A stretch of DNA of 13,851 bases from Thermodesulfobacterium sp. (GCA_021163085.1 JAGGXL010000067.1:1-13851), one strand, 5' to 3'; positions 5,825-13,246 are shown, counted from the first letter of the stretch. Made by a program: numbers and translations. The notes: generated by a model not told the origin, from the letters alone.

Positions 5825-7329
5825 AAAAGTTAGGGGCTATTTTATCAACCTGTTTATTTTTTTCTTTGCCTTCTGTAAGTCTTTCAGCAACAAATGAAGA
5901 AGTTTATGAACTTTTGCAACAACTGGTAAAGGAGGTTCAAGAGTTAAAACAGGAAAATCAGTACCTGAAAAAAGAAATTGAGAGACTAAAGGCTCAGCAA
6001 AAGACAGAGATTCAGGAGGTTAAAAAAGAGGTTAGAGAAACCAAAGAAAAACTTGCCAAAAACGAAGGAAATGGGGCTATTTCCGGCTTTTTTTCAAAGG
6101 GAGCTTATGGAGCAGGGAAGTCCAAAGTTGATTTATACGGATATGTCAAAGGTGATTTAGTGTGGCAAGATTCAGCATCAGTAGGAACTACATATCTTTT
6201 ATGGGCTTTGCCAAAGGAAAAAGGAAGACATGATTCTACCTCTACTATAACTTTCAGACACAGCAGATTTGGTTTGGCTTTAACCAAACTATATAAGGAT
6301 TTTACCATCAAAGGCAGATTTGAGATGGACTTTTATACTCAGAGCAATGATGTAGAGAATAGACCCTGGAATCCTCAGCATGCACCTTTAAGAGCAAGAC
6401 TTGTTTATTTTGAAGTTCTGAAAGATTCCTGGGAATTTAGGGTAGGGCATGACTGGATGACCATTGCACAACTCTATCCTCATCTCTCAAACTTTCCTGC
6501 AGGTTCCTATATGGGGAATTTAGCTTATAGATTGACTCAGATAAGGGTTACTAAAAATTTTAAATTCTCTGATGGAGATTTTTTAAAAGTTCAGTTAGCT
6601 TTGGACAAGCCTTTTAATTTTGCAAAATTAAATAGTGGTCTGGTAGTTTTTGATAATGAACCTGATACAGATTTTGGATATCCTGGATTAGAGGCAAGGA
6701 TTGCCTATCACACCAAATTTTTTGATAGACCTGCTCTTTTTGCCTTGTTTGGACATTATTCAGGACAGGAATATAAAGAGGATTACAAAACTTTAAGTGG
6801 AGATGAAAAGACCACAAGCTTTTCCATAGGTATGGAATTGAGCTTACCTCTTCCATTTTTAAAGAAGTATAATCCCACTTTATCAGGAGAATTTTGGTAT
6901 GGACAGGGATTGGGAGGTTACTACACAGGTGCTGTAGATCAGACAGCGAGGATTAAATACTGGGATGAAAGTGAAAGTAAATATGTTTATGCTACTACTT
7001 TAACTGGATTTGATAAAAATAATGACAAAGTTGTTTCTATTACTCCTGTTCATGCTATTGGTGGATGGGTTGAGCTTGGACTTAAACTTACTCCTAAACT
7101 TCAGAGCTGGCTTGGATGGGGTATTGATAATCCACTTAATTCAGATTTAGAGGGAGTTTCAGGAGCAAGACTTCAGCAACAGATGTATTATGCCCACTTC
7201 CTTTACAGGTTTGTTCCCGAACTCGGAGCTGGTTTAGAATATCTTCGTGTCATCACGGATTACAGAGAAAGTGATGGGGATGACGGTATCGTCAATCGTT
7301 TCATGCTGAGTTTTTACTATTTCTTCTAA
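5821..7329 (+). CDS. Outer-membrane porin with N-terminal coiled coil (DcaP-like)
   Basis: This is a 502-residue predicted outer-membrane beta-barrel channel. It has an N-terminal signal peptide (KK, hydrophobic core, likely cleavage after about LSA at residues 21-23). Next is a charged heptad-rich coiled coil at about 24-80 (NEEVYELLQQLVKEVQELK and onward). After a Gly-rich linker, VDLYGYVKGDLV at about 103-114 opens the barrel, and TITFRHSRFGLAL follows. Alternating amphipathic, aromatic-rich strands run to a C-terminal FMLSFYYFF; a final Phe is the usual beta-barrel assembly signal. A coiled coil followed by YGYVK and FRHSRFG resembles DcaP-type trimeric porins; the substrate cannot be told. 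The ATG overlaps the hslO stop (ATGA) and has a GGGGG site 5 nt upstream. It is the last gene before a strong terminator. Confidence 0.85.
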   Translation: MKKLGAILSTCLFFSLPSVSLSATNEEVYELLQQLVKEVQELKQENQYLKKEIERLKAQQKTEIQEVKKEVRETKEKLAKNEGNGAISGFFSKGAYGAGKSKVDLYGYVKGDLVWQDSASVGTTYLLWALPKEKGRHDSTSTITFRHSRFGLALTKLYKDFTIKGRFEMDFYTQSNDVENRPWNPQHAPLRARLVYFEVLKDSWEFRVGHDWMTIAQLYPHLSNFPAGSYMGNLAYRLTQIRVTKNFKFSDGDFLKVQLALDKPFNFAKLNSGLVVFDNEPDTDFGYPGLEARIAYHTKFFDRPALFALFGHYSGQEYKEDYKTLSGDEKTTSFSIGMELSLPLPFLKKYNPTLSGEFWYGQGLGGYYTGAVDQTARIKYWDESESKYVYATTLTGFDKNNDKVVSITPVHAIGGWVELGLKLTPKLQSWLGWGIDNPLNSDLEGVSGARLQQQMYYAHFLYRFVPELGAGLEYLRVITDYRESDGDDGIVNRFMLSFYYFF

Positions 7330-7337
7330 AAAAACAA

Positions 7338-7378
7338 AAAAACACACCTCCATCTTTTAAAAATGGGGGTATGTTTTT
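7338..7378 (+). terminator. Intrinsic terminator after the porin gene
   Basis: AAAAACACACCTCCAT (7338-7353) pairs with ATGGGGGTATGTTTTT (7363-7378) over 16 positions, with one mismatch and one G-T wobble. The A/T-rich loop is 9 nt and the descending arm ends in T5. The stem starts 8 nt after the porin stop codon and closes the pyr operon. The preceding A-rich tract would let it work on the other strand too. Confidence 0.88.
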
Positions 7379-7389
7379 AGCTTTTATTA

Positions 7390-7418
7390 TTGAATCTTTT
7401 TAAAGCGATGAATATAAT
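7390..7418 (+). promoter_or_regulatory. Sigma-70-type promoter of the lapA-DUF2148-trpF operon
   Basis: TTGAAT (7390-7395) and a consensus TATAAT (7413-7418) are exactly 17 bp apart, 12 bp downstream of the terminator and about 28 bp upstream of the first ATG. An AGGAG ribosome binding site at 7434-7438 follows. This is the best-formed promoter in the window. Confidence 0.75.
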
Positions 7419-7445
7419 TTTTTAAAAAGCTATAGGAGAAGAAAA

Positions 7446-7736
7446 ATGGTTATAAGGCTAATTATATGGATTATTATTACCCTTTCGGTTGTATTTTTTG
7501 TAGTTTTTAATGTTGAGCCAAAAGTTCAGGTTCATCTTTTACCTGGGGTAACTTTAGAAAATATTCCACTTGCTTTAGTAATTATTATCAGTTTTATTTT
7601 AGGATTGCTTGCAGGAATGATTTTATTTCTTGGTCAAATTATCAAGTATCAGCTTGAATTGAGAAAGGTAAAAAAGGAAAAACTCACAGAAACAAAAAAA
7701 GATATTTCAGGAGGGAGTTATGAAGATCAATCCTGA
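7446..7736 (+). CDS. LapA-domain (DUF1049) small inner-membrane protein
   Basis: This 96-residue protein has two hydrophobic helices (about residues 3-23 and 39-63). They are separated by a short loop with the family-typical FNVEPKVQVHLLPG, and a basic cytoplasmic tail follows (ELRKVKKEKLTETKK). This is the LapA/DUF1049 architecture; in E. coli, LapA works with LapB in control of lipopolysaccharide synthesis. No lapB (TPR) partner lies in this window, so the function is assigned only at family level. The ATG at 7446 has AGGAG 7 nt upstream and sits behind a clear promoter, so it is the first gene of its operon. It overlaps the next gene by 17 nt. Confidence 0.8.
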   Translation: MVIRLIIWIIITLSVVFFVVFNVEPKVQVHLLPGVTLENIPLALVIIISFILGLLAGMILFLGQIIKYQLELRKVKKEKLTETKKDISGGSYEDQS

Positions 7737-8268
7737 AAAAGAGATTGTTGAAAGTTTAGCCAAGGAAATTCTTGTTGCAGCAAGGACAGCCCCTAAAGCA
7801 AAAGGGATCGATGAGCTTATTTTTGGGCTTATAACAGATGAAGAAGAAAAAGAAAAACTTGCTCAGGAAATGGAAAAAGTGGCAAAGGAAAAAGGTGGGG
7901 GCTTTAAGTTTTTTAAAAGAGACGCAGATAATGTAAGAAATTCTGAAGCAGTAATTTTGATTTCGGTAAACTTCACAAAACCCTTAGGGCTTAATTGTGG
8001 GGCATGTGGTTTTAACTGTAATACCATTTTAAAACAGCCTAAGCCAAATTTAGACTTTGATGGTCCCATATGTGCTATGAAACTTTTAGATATGGGAATA
8101 GCTATAGGTTCTGCTGTTGCTAAAGCTAAGGATTTGTGCGTAGATAATAGAGTAATGTATACCATAGGGGTTGCAGCCAAAAGATTAAATCTTTTGCCTG
8201 GTCAGTTAATAATAGGTATTCCTCTCAGTGTTAAAGGTAAAAATATCTACTTTGATAGAAAGTCTTAA
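7720..8268 (+). CDS. DUF2148 ferredoxin-domain protein
   Basis: This 182-residue cytoplasmic protein matches the DUF2148 family (annotated as containing a ferredoxin-type domain). The N-terminal part, EILVAARTAPKAKGIDEL at about 16-33, resembles the nitroreductase-like opening seen in these proteins. Cysteines are at 93, 96 and 100 (LNCGACGFNC), 118 (GPICAMK) and 140 (KDLCVDNR), spaced as expected for an iron-sulfur cluster. The tail has GVAAKRLNLLPG and IGIPLS. The function of the family is not established; it is frequent in anaerobes. The ATG follows GGAGG with 5-nt spacing and overlaps the LapA-domain gene by 17 nt. The trpF start follows 2 nt after the stop, so the three genes are co-transcribed. 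Confidence 0.82.
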   Translation: MKINPEKEIVESLAKEILVAARTAPKAKGIDELIFGLITDEEEKEKLAQEMEKVAKEKGGGFKFFKRDADNVRNSEAVILISVNFTKPLGLNCGACGFNCNTILKQPKPNLDFDGPICAMKLLDMGIAIGSAVAKAKDLCVDNRVMYTIGVAAKRLNLLPGQLIIGIPLSVKGKNIYFDRKS

Positions 8269-8270
8269 AA

Positions 8271-8885
8271 GTGGTTAAAATTAAAATATGCGGAGTTAAG
8301 TTTATAGAGGATGTCAAATTTTTGAATAGTATGCCCTTAGATTATATAGGTTTTATTATGTATCCAAAATCTCCAAGATTTGCAGGAAATTTATTAAAAG
8401 AGCTTCTTCTTTCTGTAGAAAAAGCTAAAAAGGTGGTTGTTTTTGTGAATCCTGAGTATGAGGACATTAAATATGTACTTGATTCCGGGACTGATTTTAT
8501 ACAGCTTCATGGCAATGAAACTCCTGAATTTGGTAAAAAAATAGGTTTTGAAAGGGTAATAAAAGCATTTAGAGTAGGGGATAGCTTAGATTTTAAAATT
8601 CTTAAACCCTGGAGGAAATGCTATGCAATTTTGCTTGATACCTATATAAAGGGAATTCCAGGAGGCACAGGAAAGGTGTTTAATTGGGATATTGCAAAAA
8701 ATGCAGTTAATTTAGGATACAGAGTTTTTCTGGCTGGTGGTTTAAAACCAGAGAATGTTTTAGAAGCTGTAAAAACAGTCAATCCATTTGCTATTGACAT
8801 AGCTGGGGGAGTGGAAAGCTTACCAGGTAAAAAGGATTTTAAAAAAGTAGAAGAGCTGTTTAAAAAGCTAAAAAACTTAAATTAA
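8271..8885 (+). CDS. trpF: Phosphoribosylanthranilate isomerase
   Basis: TrpF is the TIM-barrel enzyme that isomerises N-(5-phosphoribosyl)anthranilate to CdRP in tryptophan synthesis. The 204 residues match the monofunctional family. KICGVK at 5-10 holds the catalytic cysteine C7. GFIMYPKSPRF at 27-37, VVFVN at 56-60 and IQLHGNE at 77-83 follow. LLDTYIKGIPGGTGKVFNW at 121-139 holds the general acid/base D123, and AGGLKPENV and IDIAGGVES form the phosphate-binding end. The usual SGVE appears here as GGVE, a mild change. The start is GTG at 8271 with only a weak ribosome binding site, 2 nt after the DUF2148 stop, suggesting translational coupling. No other trp gene is in the window. The gene converges with the minus-strand MEMO gene with only 2 bp between stop codons. 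Confidence 0.95.
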   Translation: MVKIKICGVKFIEDVKFLNSMPLDYIGFIMYPKSPRFAGNLLKELLLSVEKAKKVVVFVNPEYEDIKYVLDSGTDFIQLHGNETPEFGKKIGFERVIKAFRVGDSLDFKILKPWRKCYAILLDTYIKGIPGGTGKVFNWDIAKNAVNLGYRVFLAGGLKPENVLEAVKTVNPFAIDIAGGVESLPGKKDFKKVEELFKKLKNLN

Positions 8886-8887
8886 AT

Positions 8888-10078
8888 TTAACAGTAGTAT
8901 CCTGCTGAAGCAACAGATACCACTGAGCCCTGTCCAAAGGGTAAAGCCTCTTGGTAGTAAATTTGATGTTCACCTTTTAAATCAGCTTTATTTAAAAGTA
9001 AATTAAGCAAATACAGACAGGAAAGACCACATATTTTCATAGGTGCAAGATTTTTTGTCTTATTTATAAATTCCTCTGGTGATTCATTGAAAGTAATTTC
9101 AATTAATTGTTTATCTGTTTCAAGTGCTTTTTTAATATGTTCTTCATTAACTGCAAAGAGATCTCCGTATTTTGGTCCCAGATGGCAGAAATCTATACCT
9201 AAAACAATATAGGTTCTATCGTCTATTAGTTCAACAAGACCTTCTACAAACTTTTCTACCAGATCTTTGATTTTTTTGTCAGAAAAGGTAATCATAGGAC
9301 CTATTAAGAAGGGAAATACTACAAATTCATCTTTTAATAAGTGGTGAAGGAAAAGCACCTGAAATTCAATAGAATGTTCAAGTTTATGAGCTATATGATT
9401 AGGGAAGAGTTCAATTTTTTTAGATTTGGTAAGATAAAGTACGCCTCCGCGGTCATTTTTAACTACTCCAAAAGGAGTAGCTATATCTTTGGTAAGTATA
9501 GACCAGGGAAGATCCAGATGATGTCCTACTCCAAAAATGATTACCCTTGAACCAGAGGGTATTTTAAACCTGCTGTAACTTTCTGCAAAGGCTTTGGCTC
9601 CTACTTTAAGATCAATGTGAGGTGCAATTAAGATTTTGGGAGTTTTGGAAGAATCAGGTTTGCATAATTTTAAGATGTCTTTTAAAAAAAATTCAGCTTC
9701 TGAAGCCGAAAGAGGATAGGCTTGATTAGCATGAGCCATAGGTCTTAAAGGTAAAGAAAACCATTTTTCATAGGCTTTATTTTTTATTTCTTCAAAATTT
9801 TTGCTCCATAAGAGACCTTTTTCGTCAAGAAAACTGACAATTTTAGTAATTTCTTCTAAAGGAACAATTTCTCCAAATCTTTTTGTAGCTTCTGCTTGAA
9901 GATCTCTTAAATCGTGTTTACCATCCATTAAAGGAAGCAAGAAAGCTACATTTTGAGGAACTACTACGATTTCTTCAATAATACCAACAGGGTCTCTTAA
10001 TAAAAATACGGGCTTACCTTCATGCTTTGAAGGAATAACATCTAAATATCTTAAAATAGGTCTATAAGTTTCATCCAT
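8888..10078 (-). CDS. MEMO-family protein (AmmeMemoRadiSam protein B) with N-terminal PqqD-like domain
   Basis: The protein is 396 residues, against about 260-290 for plain MEMO proteins. The C-terminal MEMO domain (about 112-396) opens with RPMAHANQAYPLS, equivalent to the family's RxPAVAGxFYP, and keeps the metal-site motifs: APHIDLKVGAKAF (H154), GVGHHLDLP (H186/H187), LEHSIEFQ (233-240) and GIDFCHLG (C298). CGLSCLYLLNLLL follows near 350. MEMO is related to class III extradiol dioxygenases. In prokaryotes it co-occurs with AMMECR1 and radical-SAM proteins in a system of unknown function; neither partner is in this window. The N-terminal region (about 1-95), with VPQNVAFLLPLMDGKHDL and FLDEKGLL, looks like a PqqD-type winged helix; this is my reading and is less certain. 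The start shares TAATG with the ParB-like stop, so translation is coupled. It is the last gene of the ftsQAZ operon. Confidence 0.85.
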   Translation of the reverse strand: MDETYRPILRYLDVIPSKHEGKPVFLLRDPVGIIEEIVVVPQNVAFLLPLMDGKHDLRDLQAEATKRFGEIVPLEEITKIVSFLDEKGLLWSKNFEEIKNKAYEKWFSLPLRPMAHANQAYPLSASEAEFFLKDILKLCKPDSSKTPKILIAPHIDLKVGAKAFAESYSRFKIPSGSRVIIFGVGHHLDLPWSILTKDIATPFGVVKNDRGGVLYLTKSKKIELFPNHIAHKLEHSIEFQVLFLHHLLKDEFVVFPFLIGPMITFSDKKIKDLVEKFVEGLVELIDDRTYIVLGIDFCHLGPKYGDLFAVNEEHIKKALETDKQLIEITFNESPEEFINKTKNLAPMKICGLSCLYLLNLLLNKADLKGEHQIYYQEALPFGQGSVVSVASAGYYC

Positions 10079-10860
10079 TATTCTACCTCTCCAAAGTCTT
10101 CGGGTGTTAAGTTTTGACAGGCCTCTTTTACTCTTTCTACAGCAGTGTAAAAATCTTCCTCAATCGTTCTAACTCTTACGCCATAAGCTTTTTGCACACT
10201 TTTTCTTACTATTTCTCCTTTCATTAAAGCATTTTGCCAGCCTAATTCAGCATACTTTTCATTAACCACTCTATTTAAATCTATCAGTGCTTCTGCCCTT
10301 TTTCTTCTTTCTTCAGCAGCATCTTTTAAAGGCATGCCCAGAAAATTATCAATTTTAGAAACAAAGCTTTCATAAAAACTTGCAGGGAATCTGGGATCAA
10401 ATTCTTCTATAGCAAATCCAAAAGTAATAAAAACTGGGTCTTTAAAATAGATAAATAGATCCTCTTCAATTAAATCAGGCTGTTGGGCTAAAAGGTCCTG
10501 ATAGAGCCTGTAAGTTTGTTTTGATTTTTCTTTAACATTGGGCGGTTTTTCAGTATTAAATTCAAGAATGTAGTGATAAAGACTTTCATCAACTATAATA
10601 CCCAGAATTTCTCTTGCTCCGAGTTCTCTCATAGCTTCAAACCTGTGCATTCCGTCAATTACATAGTATTTACCGTCTTTTGGTACAACTACTATAGGAG
10701 TTAAAAAACCAAGTTTTTCTATAGCCATTTCTAGATGTTTTTTTAGGCTTTCAGAAATATCTCTCTGAAAAGGGGGTCTCAATACTTCATCAATGTTAAA
10801 TAAAGCTAATTTTAGAGGCTGTTTTTTTACAGGATCTTCAAAAGTGGCAATTTCAATCAT
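10078..10860 (-). CDS. ParB/sulfiredoxin-fold (ParB N-domain-like) protein
   Basis: This is a 260-residue cytoplasmic protein. Residues about 16-92 match the ParB N-terminal/Srx fold: FNIDEVLRPPFQRD, then GFLTPIVVVPKDGKYYVIDG and MHRFEAMRELGAREI. DGMHR at 69-73 stands in the place of GERR in chromosomal ParB and of the catalytic Cys-His-Arg in sulfiredoxin. After EFNTEKPPNVKEKSKQTYRL there is a charged helical C-terminal half I do not recognise. I see no ParB helix-turn-helix, so classical parS binding is unlikely. Some free-serine kinases (SerK, SbnI) use this fold, so an enzyme is possible. I chose the ATG at 10860 over the one at 10887 because GAGGGGGG lies 7 nt upstream and the longer form would overlap ftsZ. 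It is 16 nt after ftsZ and linked by TAATG to the MEMO gene. Confidence 0.8.
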   Translation of the reverse strand: MIEIATFEDPVKKQPLKLALFNIDEVLRPPFQRDISESLKKHLEMAIEKLGFLTPIVVVPKDGKYYVIDGMHRFEAMRELGAREILGIIVDESLYHYILEFNTEKPPNVKEKSKQTYRLYQDLLAQQPDLIEEDLFIYFKDPVFITFGFAIEEFDPRFPASFYESFVSKIDNFLGMPLKDAAEERRKRAEALIDLNRVVNEKYAELGWQNALMKGEIVRKSVQKAYGVRVRTIEEDFYTAVERVKEACQNLTPEDFGEVE

Positions 10861-10867
10861 GTTATCA

Positions 10868-10875
10868 CCCCCCTC
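10868..10875 (-). promoter_or_regulatory. Ribosome binding site deciding the ParB-like start
   Basis: GAGGGGGG, read on the minus strand, lies 7 nt before the ATG at 10860 and just beyond the ftsZ stop codon (10879-10877). It supports the shorter 260-residue protein over a start at 10887 inside ftsZ. Confidence 0.7.
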
Positions 10876-10876
10876 A

Positions 10877-11995
10877 TTAATCTGCATTTCTCCTGAGGAA
10901 GGTAGGTATATCTAAAATCTCTTCATCAAAAAGATTAAAAACGCTTTTTTTCTGTTTTTCTCCTTTCTTTTTTATTCCTTCATCCATTCTTATTACTTTT
11001 TCTTTTTTCTCTTTTTCCTGAAAACTTTCAAGACCTGTAGCTATTACAGTAACTCTAAGATAATCTTCCAGTTTTTCATCAAAAACAACTCCCCAATAAA
11101 CCTTGGCATCAGGATGTAATTCTTTAGAAATGGTACTTGTAATTATCTGGGTTTCATGAATAGTTAAGGTATCAGGATGAACACTTATATTTAGTAAAAC
11201 CCCTTTAGCTCCAGAAATAGAAATATCCTCCAAAAGAGGACTACAGATAGCCATTTGTGTTGCCACTTCTGCTCTTTCTTCTCCTCTTGCTTCTCCCATA
11301 CCCATCAAAGCTGTACCTCCGCTTTCACTCATTAATACCTTAACATCTGCAAAATCAAGGTTTATATATCCAGGGGAAAGAATTAAATCAGAAATACCTC
11401 TTACTGCATAATATAATACATCATCTGCTTTTTTAAACATATCTGCAAGTCTTTCTTGAGGAGAACCAAGAGTGAGAAGTTTATCGTTGGGAATGGTAAT
11501 AAGTGTATCCACGTGTTTTTTGAGTTCTTCTAAACCGTGTTCAGCGACTTTCATTCTAAATTTTCCTTCAAAAGAAAATGGTTTAGTAACAACTGCAATA
11601 GTCAAGGCCCCTAAATCTTTACAAATATTTGCTATTACAGGAGCAGCTCCTGTTCCTGTTCCACCTCCCATTCCTGCAGCAATAAAAACCATATCTGCAT
11701 CTTTTAATACATCTCTTATTTCTCTTTCACTTTCTTCAGTTGCCTGTCTACCAATTTCGGGCTTCCCACCCGCTCCTAAACCTTTGGTTAACTTTTTACC
11801 TAACTGTATTTTCAGAGGAGCAGGATTTAAATCCAAAACTCTATAATCTGTATTTGCTGCAATAAATTCCACTCCCTGTAATTTGTTCCTTATCATATTT
11901 GCTACTGCATTACCTCCAGCTCCTCCAATACCAATTACTTTTATATTGGGTTGAACTTTTATTTCATCATCTAATAATTCAAAAGGACCACCCAT
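10877..11995 (-). CDS. ftsZ: Cell division protein FtsZ
   Basis: FtsZ is the tubulin-like GTPase that polymerises into the division ring on the inner face of the membrane. The 372 residues show, in order: VIGIGGAGGNAVANMI at 20-35; ANTD at 47-50; the tubulin signature GGGTGTG at 110-116; TKPFSFEG at 137-144; IPNDKLL at 168-174; and the T7 loop NLDFADV at 212-218, which supplies the catalytic aspartates. After the globular core (to about 322) comes a short charged linker of about 38 residues, rich in Lys and Glu. The C-terminal peptide DIPTFLRR at 362-369 is the conserved tail that binds FtsA and other partners. The ATG at 11995 lies 3 nt after the ftsA stop, with AAGGGGGC just upstream overlapping the ftsA end. 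The protein is complete, with no missing motif. Confidence 0.98.
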   Translation of the reverse strand: MGGPFELLDDEIKVQPNIKVIGIGGAGGNAVANMIRNKLQGVEFIAANTDYRVLDLNPAPLKIQLGKKLTKGLGAGGKPEIGRQATEESEREIRDVLKDADMVFIAAGMGGGTGTGAAPVIANICKDLGALTIAVVTKPFSFEGKFRMKVAEHGLEELKKHVDTLITIPNDKLLTLGSPQERLADMFKKADDVLYYAVRGISDLILSPGYINLDFADVKVLMSESGGTALMGMGEARGEERAEVATQMAICSPLLEDISISGAKGVLLNISVHPDTLTIHETQIITSTISKELHPDAKVYWGVVFDEKLEDYLRVTVIATGLESFQEKEKKEKVIRMDEGIKKKGEKQKKSVFNLFDEEILDIPTFLRRNAD

Positions 11996-11998
11996 TAT

Positions 11999-13243
11999 TT
12001 AGCCCCCTTTTATAAATTTTGAAAAACTTTTCTTTAATTTTTCAATTAATCCTTCTTTCTTATCTTCTTTTATTTTTTCTTTTAAACCACTATAAACATA
12101 AGAAAGCATTCCCACAGAAGTAGCAAATTGAGGATGATAAGTTTCTTCAGCAAGTCCGGCAAGTTTAAAGGGGTATCCAATCCTTGCTGGTAAGTTAAAT
12201 ATTTGTTCAGCTAAATATATAATACCGGGAAGAAGAGCAGACCCTCCAGTTATTACTATTCCACTACCTGTTTTAGATTTTATATCAACAATATCTTCTT
12301 CATAAAATGTTTGTGCCTGTAACTCTTTTTCAATCAGTTCAAAAAGCTCTCTTATTCGTGGTTCCAGAATTTCTGCCAGAATTTTTTTGTTTACTTTTTT
12401 AGGAGGACGGTCTCCTATTCCTGAAACCTCAACAATTTCTTCATCATCTACAAGTTCTCTTACACAAACTCCATTTTCAATTTTTAATTTCTCTGCTTCT
12501 TTTCTCGAGGTTCTTAGACCTACGGCAAGATCATTGGTAAGAAGTTCTCCTCCAACAGGTAGAGAAAATACATGCCTTAAGACATTATCCCAGTAAATTG
12601 CTACATCAGTAGTTCCACCACCAAGATCAATTAGTATAACTCCTAATTCTTTCTCCTCAGGAGTTAATACCCCTTCTCCAGAAGCTAATCCTTGGAAAAT
12701 AACGCCATCTACTTCTAAATCCAGATTTTCAAAGCATCTTAGTAGATTTTGAAGATTAGAACGATTGCAGGTAATCAAACGAACATGTGCCTCCAGTCTT
12801 ACTCCAGACATTCCAATAGGTTGAATTATTCCTCTTGCTTGATCAACTATAAATTCTTGAGGGATTACATGTAAAATGGTTCTGTCTTGTGGAAGCTCCA
12901 CAGCTTGAGCAGAATATAAAACCTCTTCTACCTCAGCAGGAGTAACCATTTTTTCTTTTAAGGCAACCACGCCTGAGCTGGGAAGTGTCTTAATATGACT
13001 TCCTGCAACACTGGTATAAATACTTTCTATATGAACTTTAGCCTGAGATTGAGCCTTTTCTATAGCTTCTTTTATGCTCTGTGTAGCCTCATCTATATTT
13101 ATTATGATTCCCTTTTTAAGCCCCTTTGAAGGAGCTATACCCATTCCTGTGACCCATAAATTTTTTTCCCTCTCTTCACCTATAAGAGCACATATCTTGG
13201 TAGTGCCTACATCGACAACCAGAATGCCTCTTTCTCTTCCCAT
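11999..13243 (-). CDS. ftsA: Cell division protein FtsA
   Basis: FtsA is the actin-like ATPase that anchors FtsZ filaments to the membrane and recruits later division proteins. The 414 residues fit the family (about 410-420). ATP-site motifs are visible: phosphate-1 VVDVGTTKICALIG at 9-22, phosphate-2 VILIDLGGGTTDVAIY at 202-217 and the adenosine motif GIVITGGSALLPG at 328-340. The FtsA-specific 1C domain lies near 80-160 (SVAGSHIK; HVIPQEFIVD; RGIIQPIGMSG). The C-terminal basic amphipathic helix, about 398-412 (LIEKLKKSFSKFIKG), is the membrane-targeting sequence. The start codon lies 3 nt after the ftsQ stop, with AGGAG a few bases upstream inside the end of ftsQ. The order ftsQ-ftsA-ftsZ is the standard division cluster order. 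Confidence 0.97.
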   Translation of the reverse strand: MGRERGILVVDVGTTKICALIGEEREKNLWVTGMGIAPSKGLKKGIIINIDEATQSIKEAIEKAQSQAKVHIESIYTSVAGSHIKTLPSSGVVALKEKMVTPAEVEEVLYSAQAVELPQDRTILHVIPQEFIVDQARGIIQPIGMSGVRLEAHVRLITCNRSNLQNLLRCFENLDLEVDGVIFQGLASGEGVLTPEEKELGVILIDLGGGTTDVAIYWDNVLRHVFSLPVGGELLTNDLAVGLRTSRKEAEKLKIENGVCVRELVDDEEIVEVSGIGDRPPKKVNKKILAEILEPRIRELFELIEKELQAQTFYEEDIVDIKSKTGSGIVITGGSALLPGIIYLAEQIFNLPARIGYPFKLAGLAEETYHPQFATSVGMLSYVYSGLKEKIKEDKKEGLIEKLKKSFSKFIKGG

Positions 13244-13246
13244 TTA

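Noticed and set aside
7444..7455. Third copy of AAATGGTTATAA at the LapA-domain gene start
   Set aside because: It matches the outer arm of the hairpin after murJ exactly, but it lacks an inverted partner and spans the start codon. Chance is plausible in AT-rich DNA.
10861..10887. ATG at 10887 as the start of the ParB-like gene
   Set aside because: It would lie inside the end of ftsZ without a good ribosome binding site. The ATG at 10860 has GAGGGGGG at ideal spacing, and the extra residues (MQINEGGDN) only read through that site.
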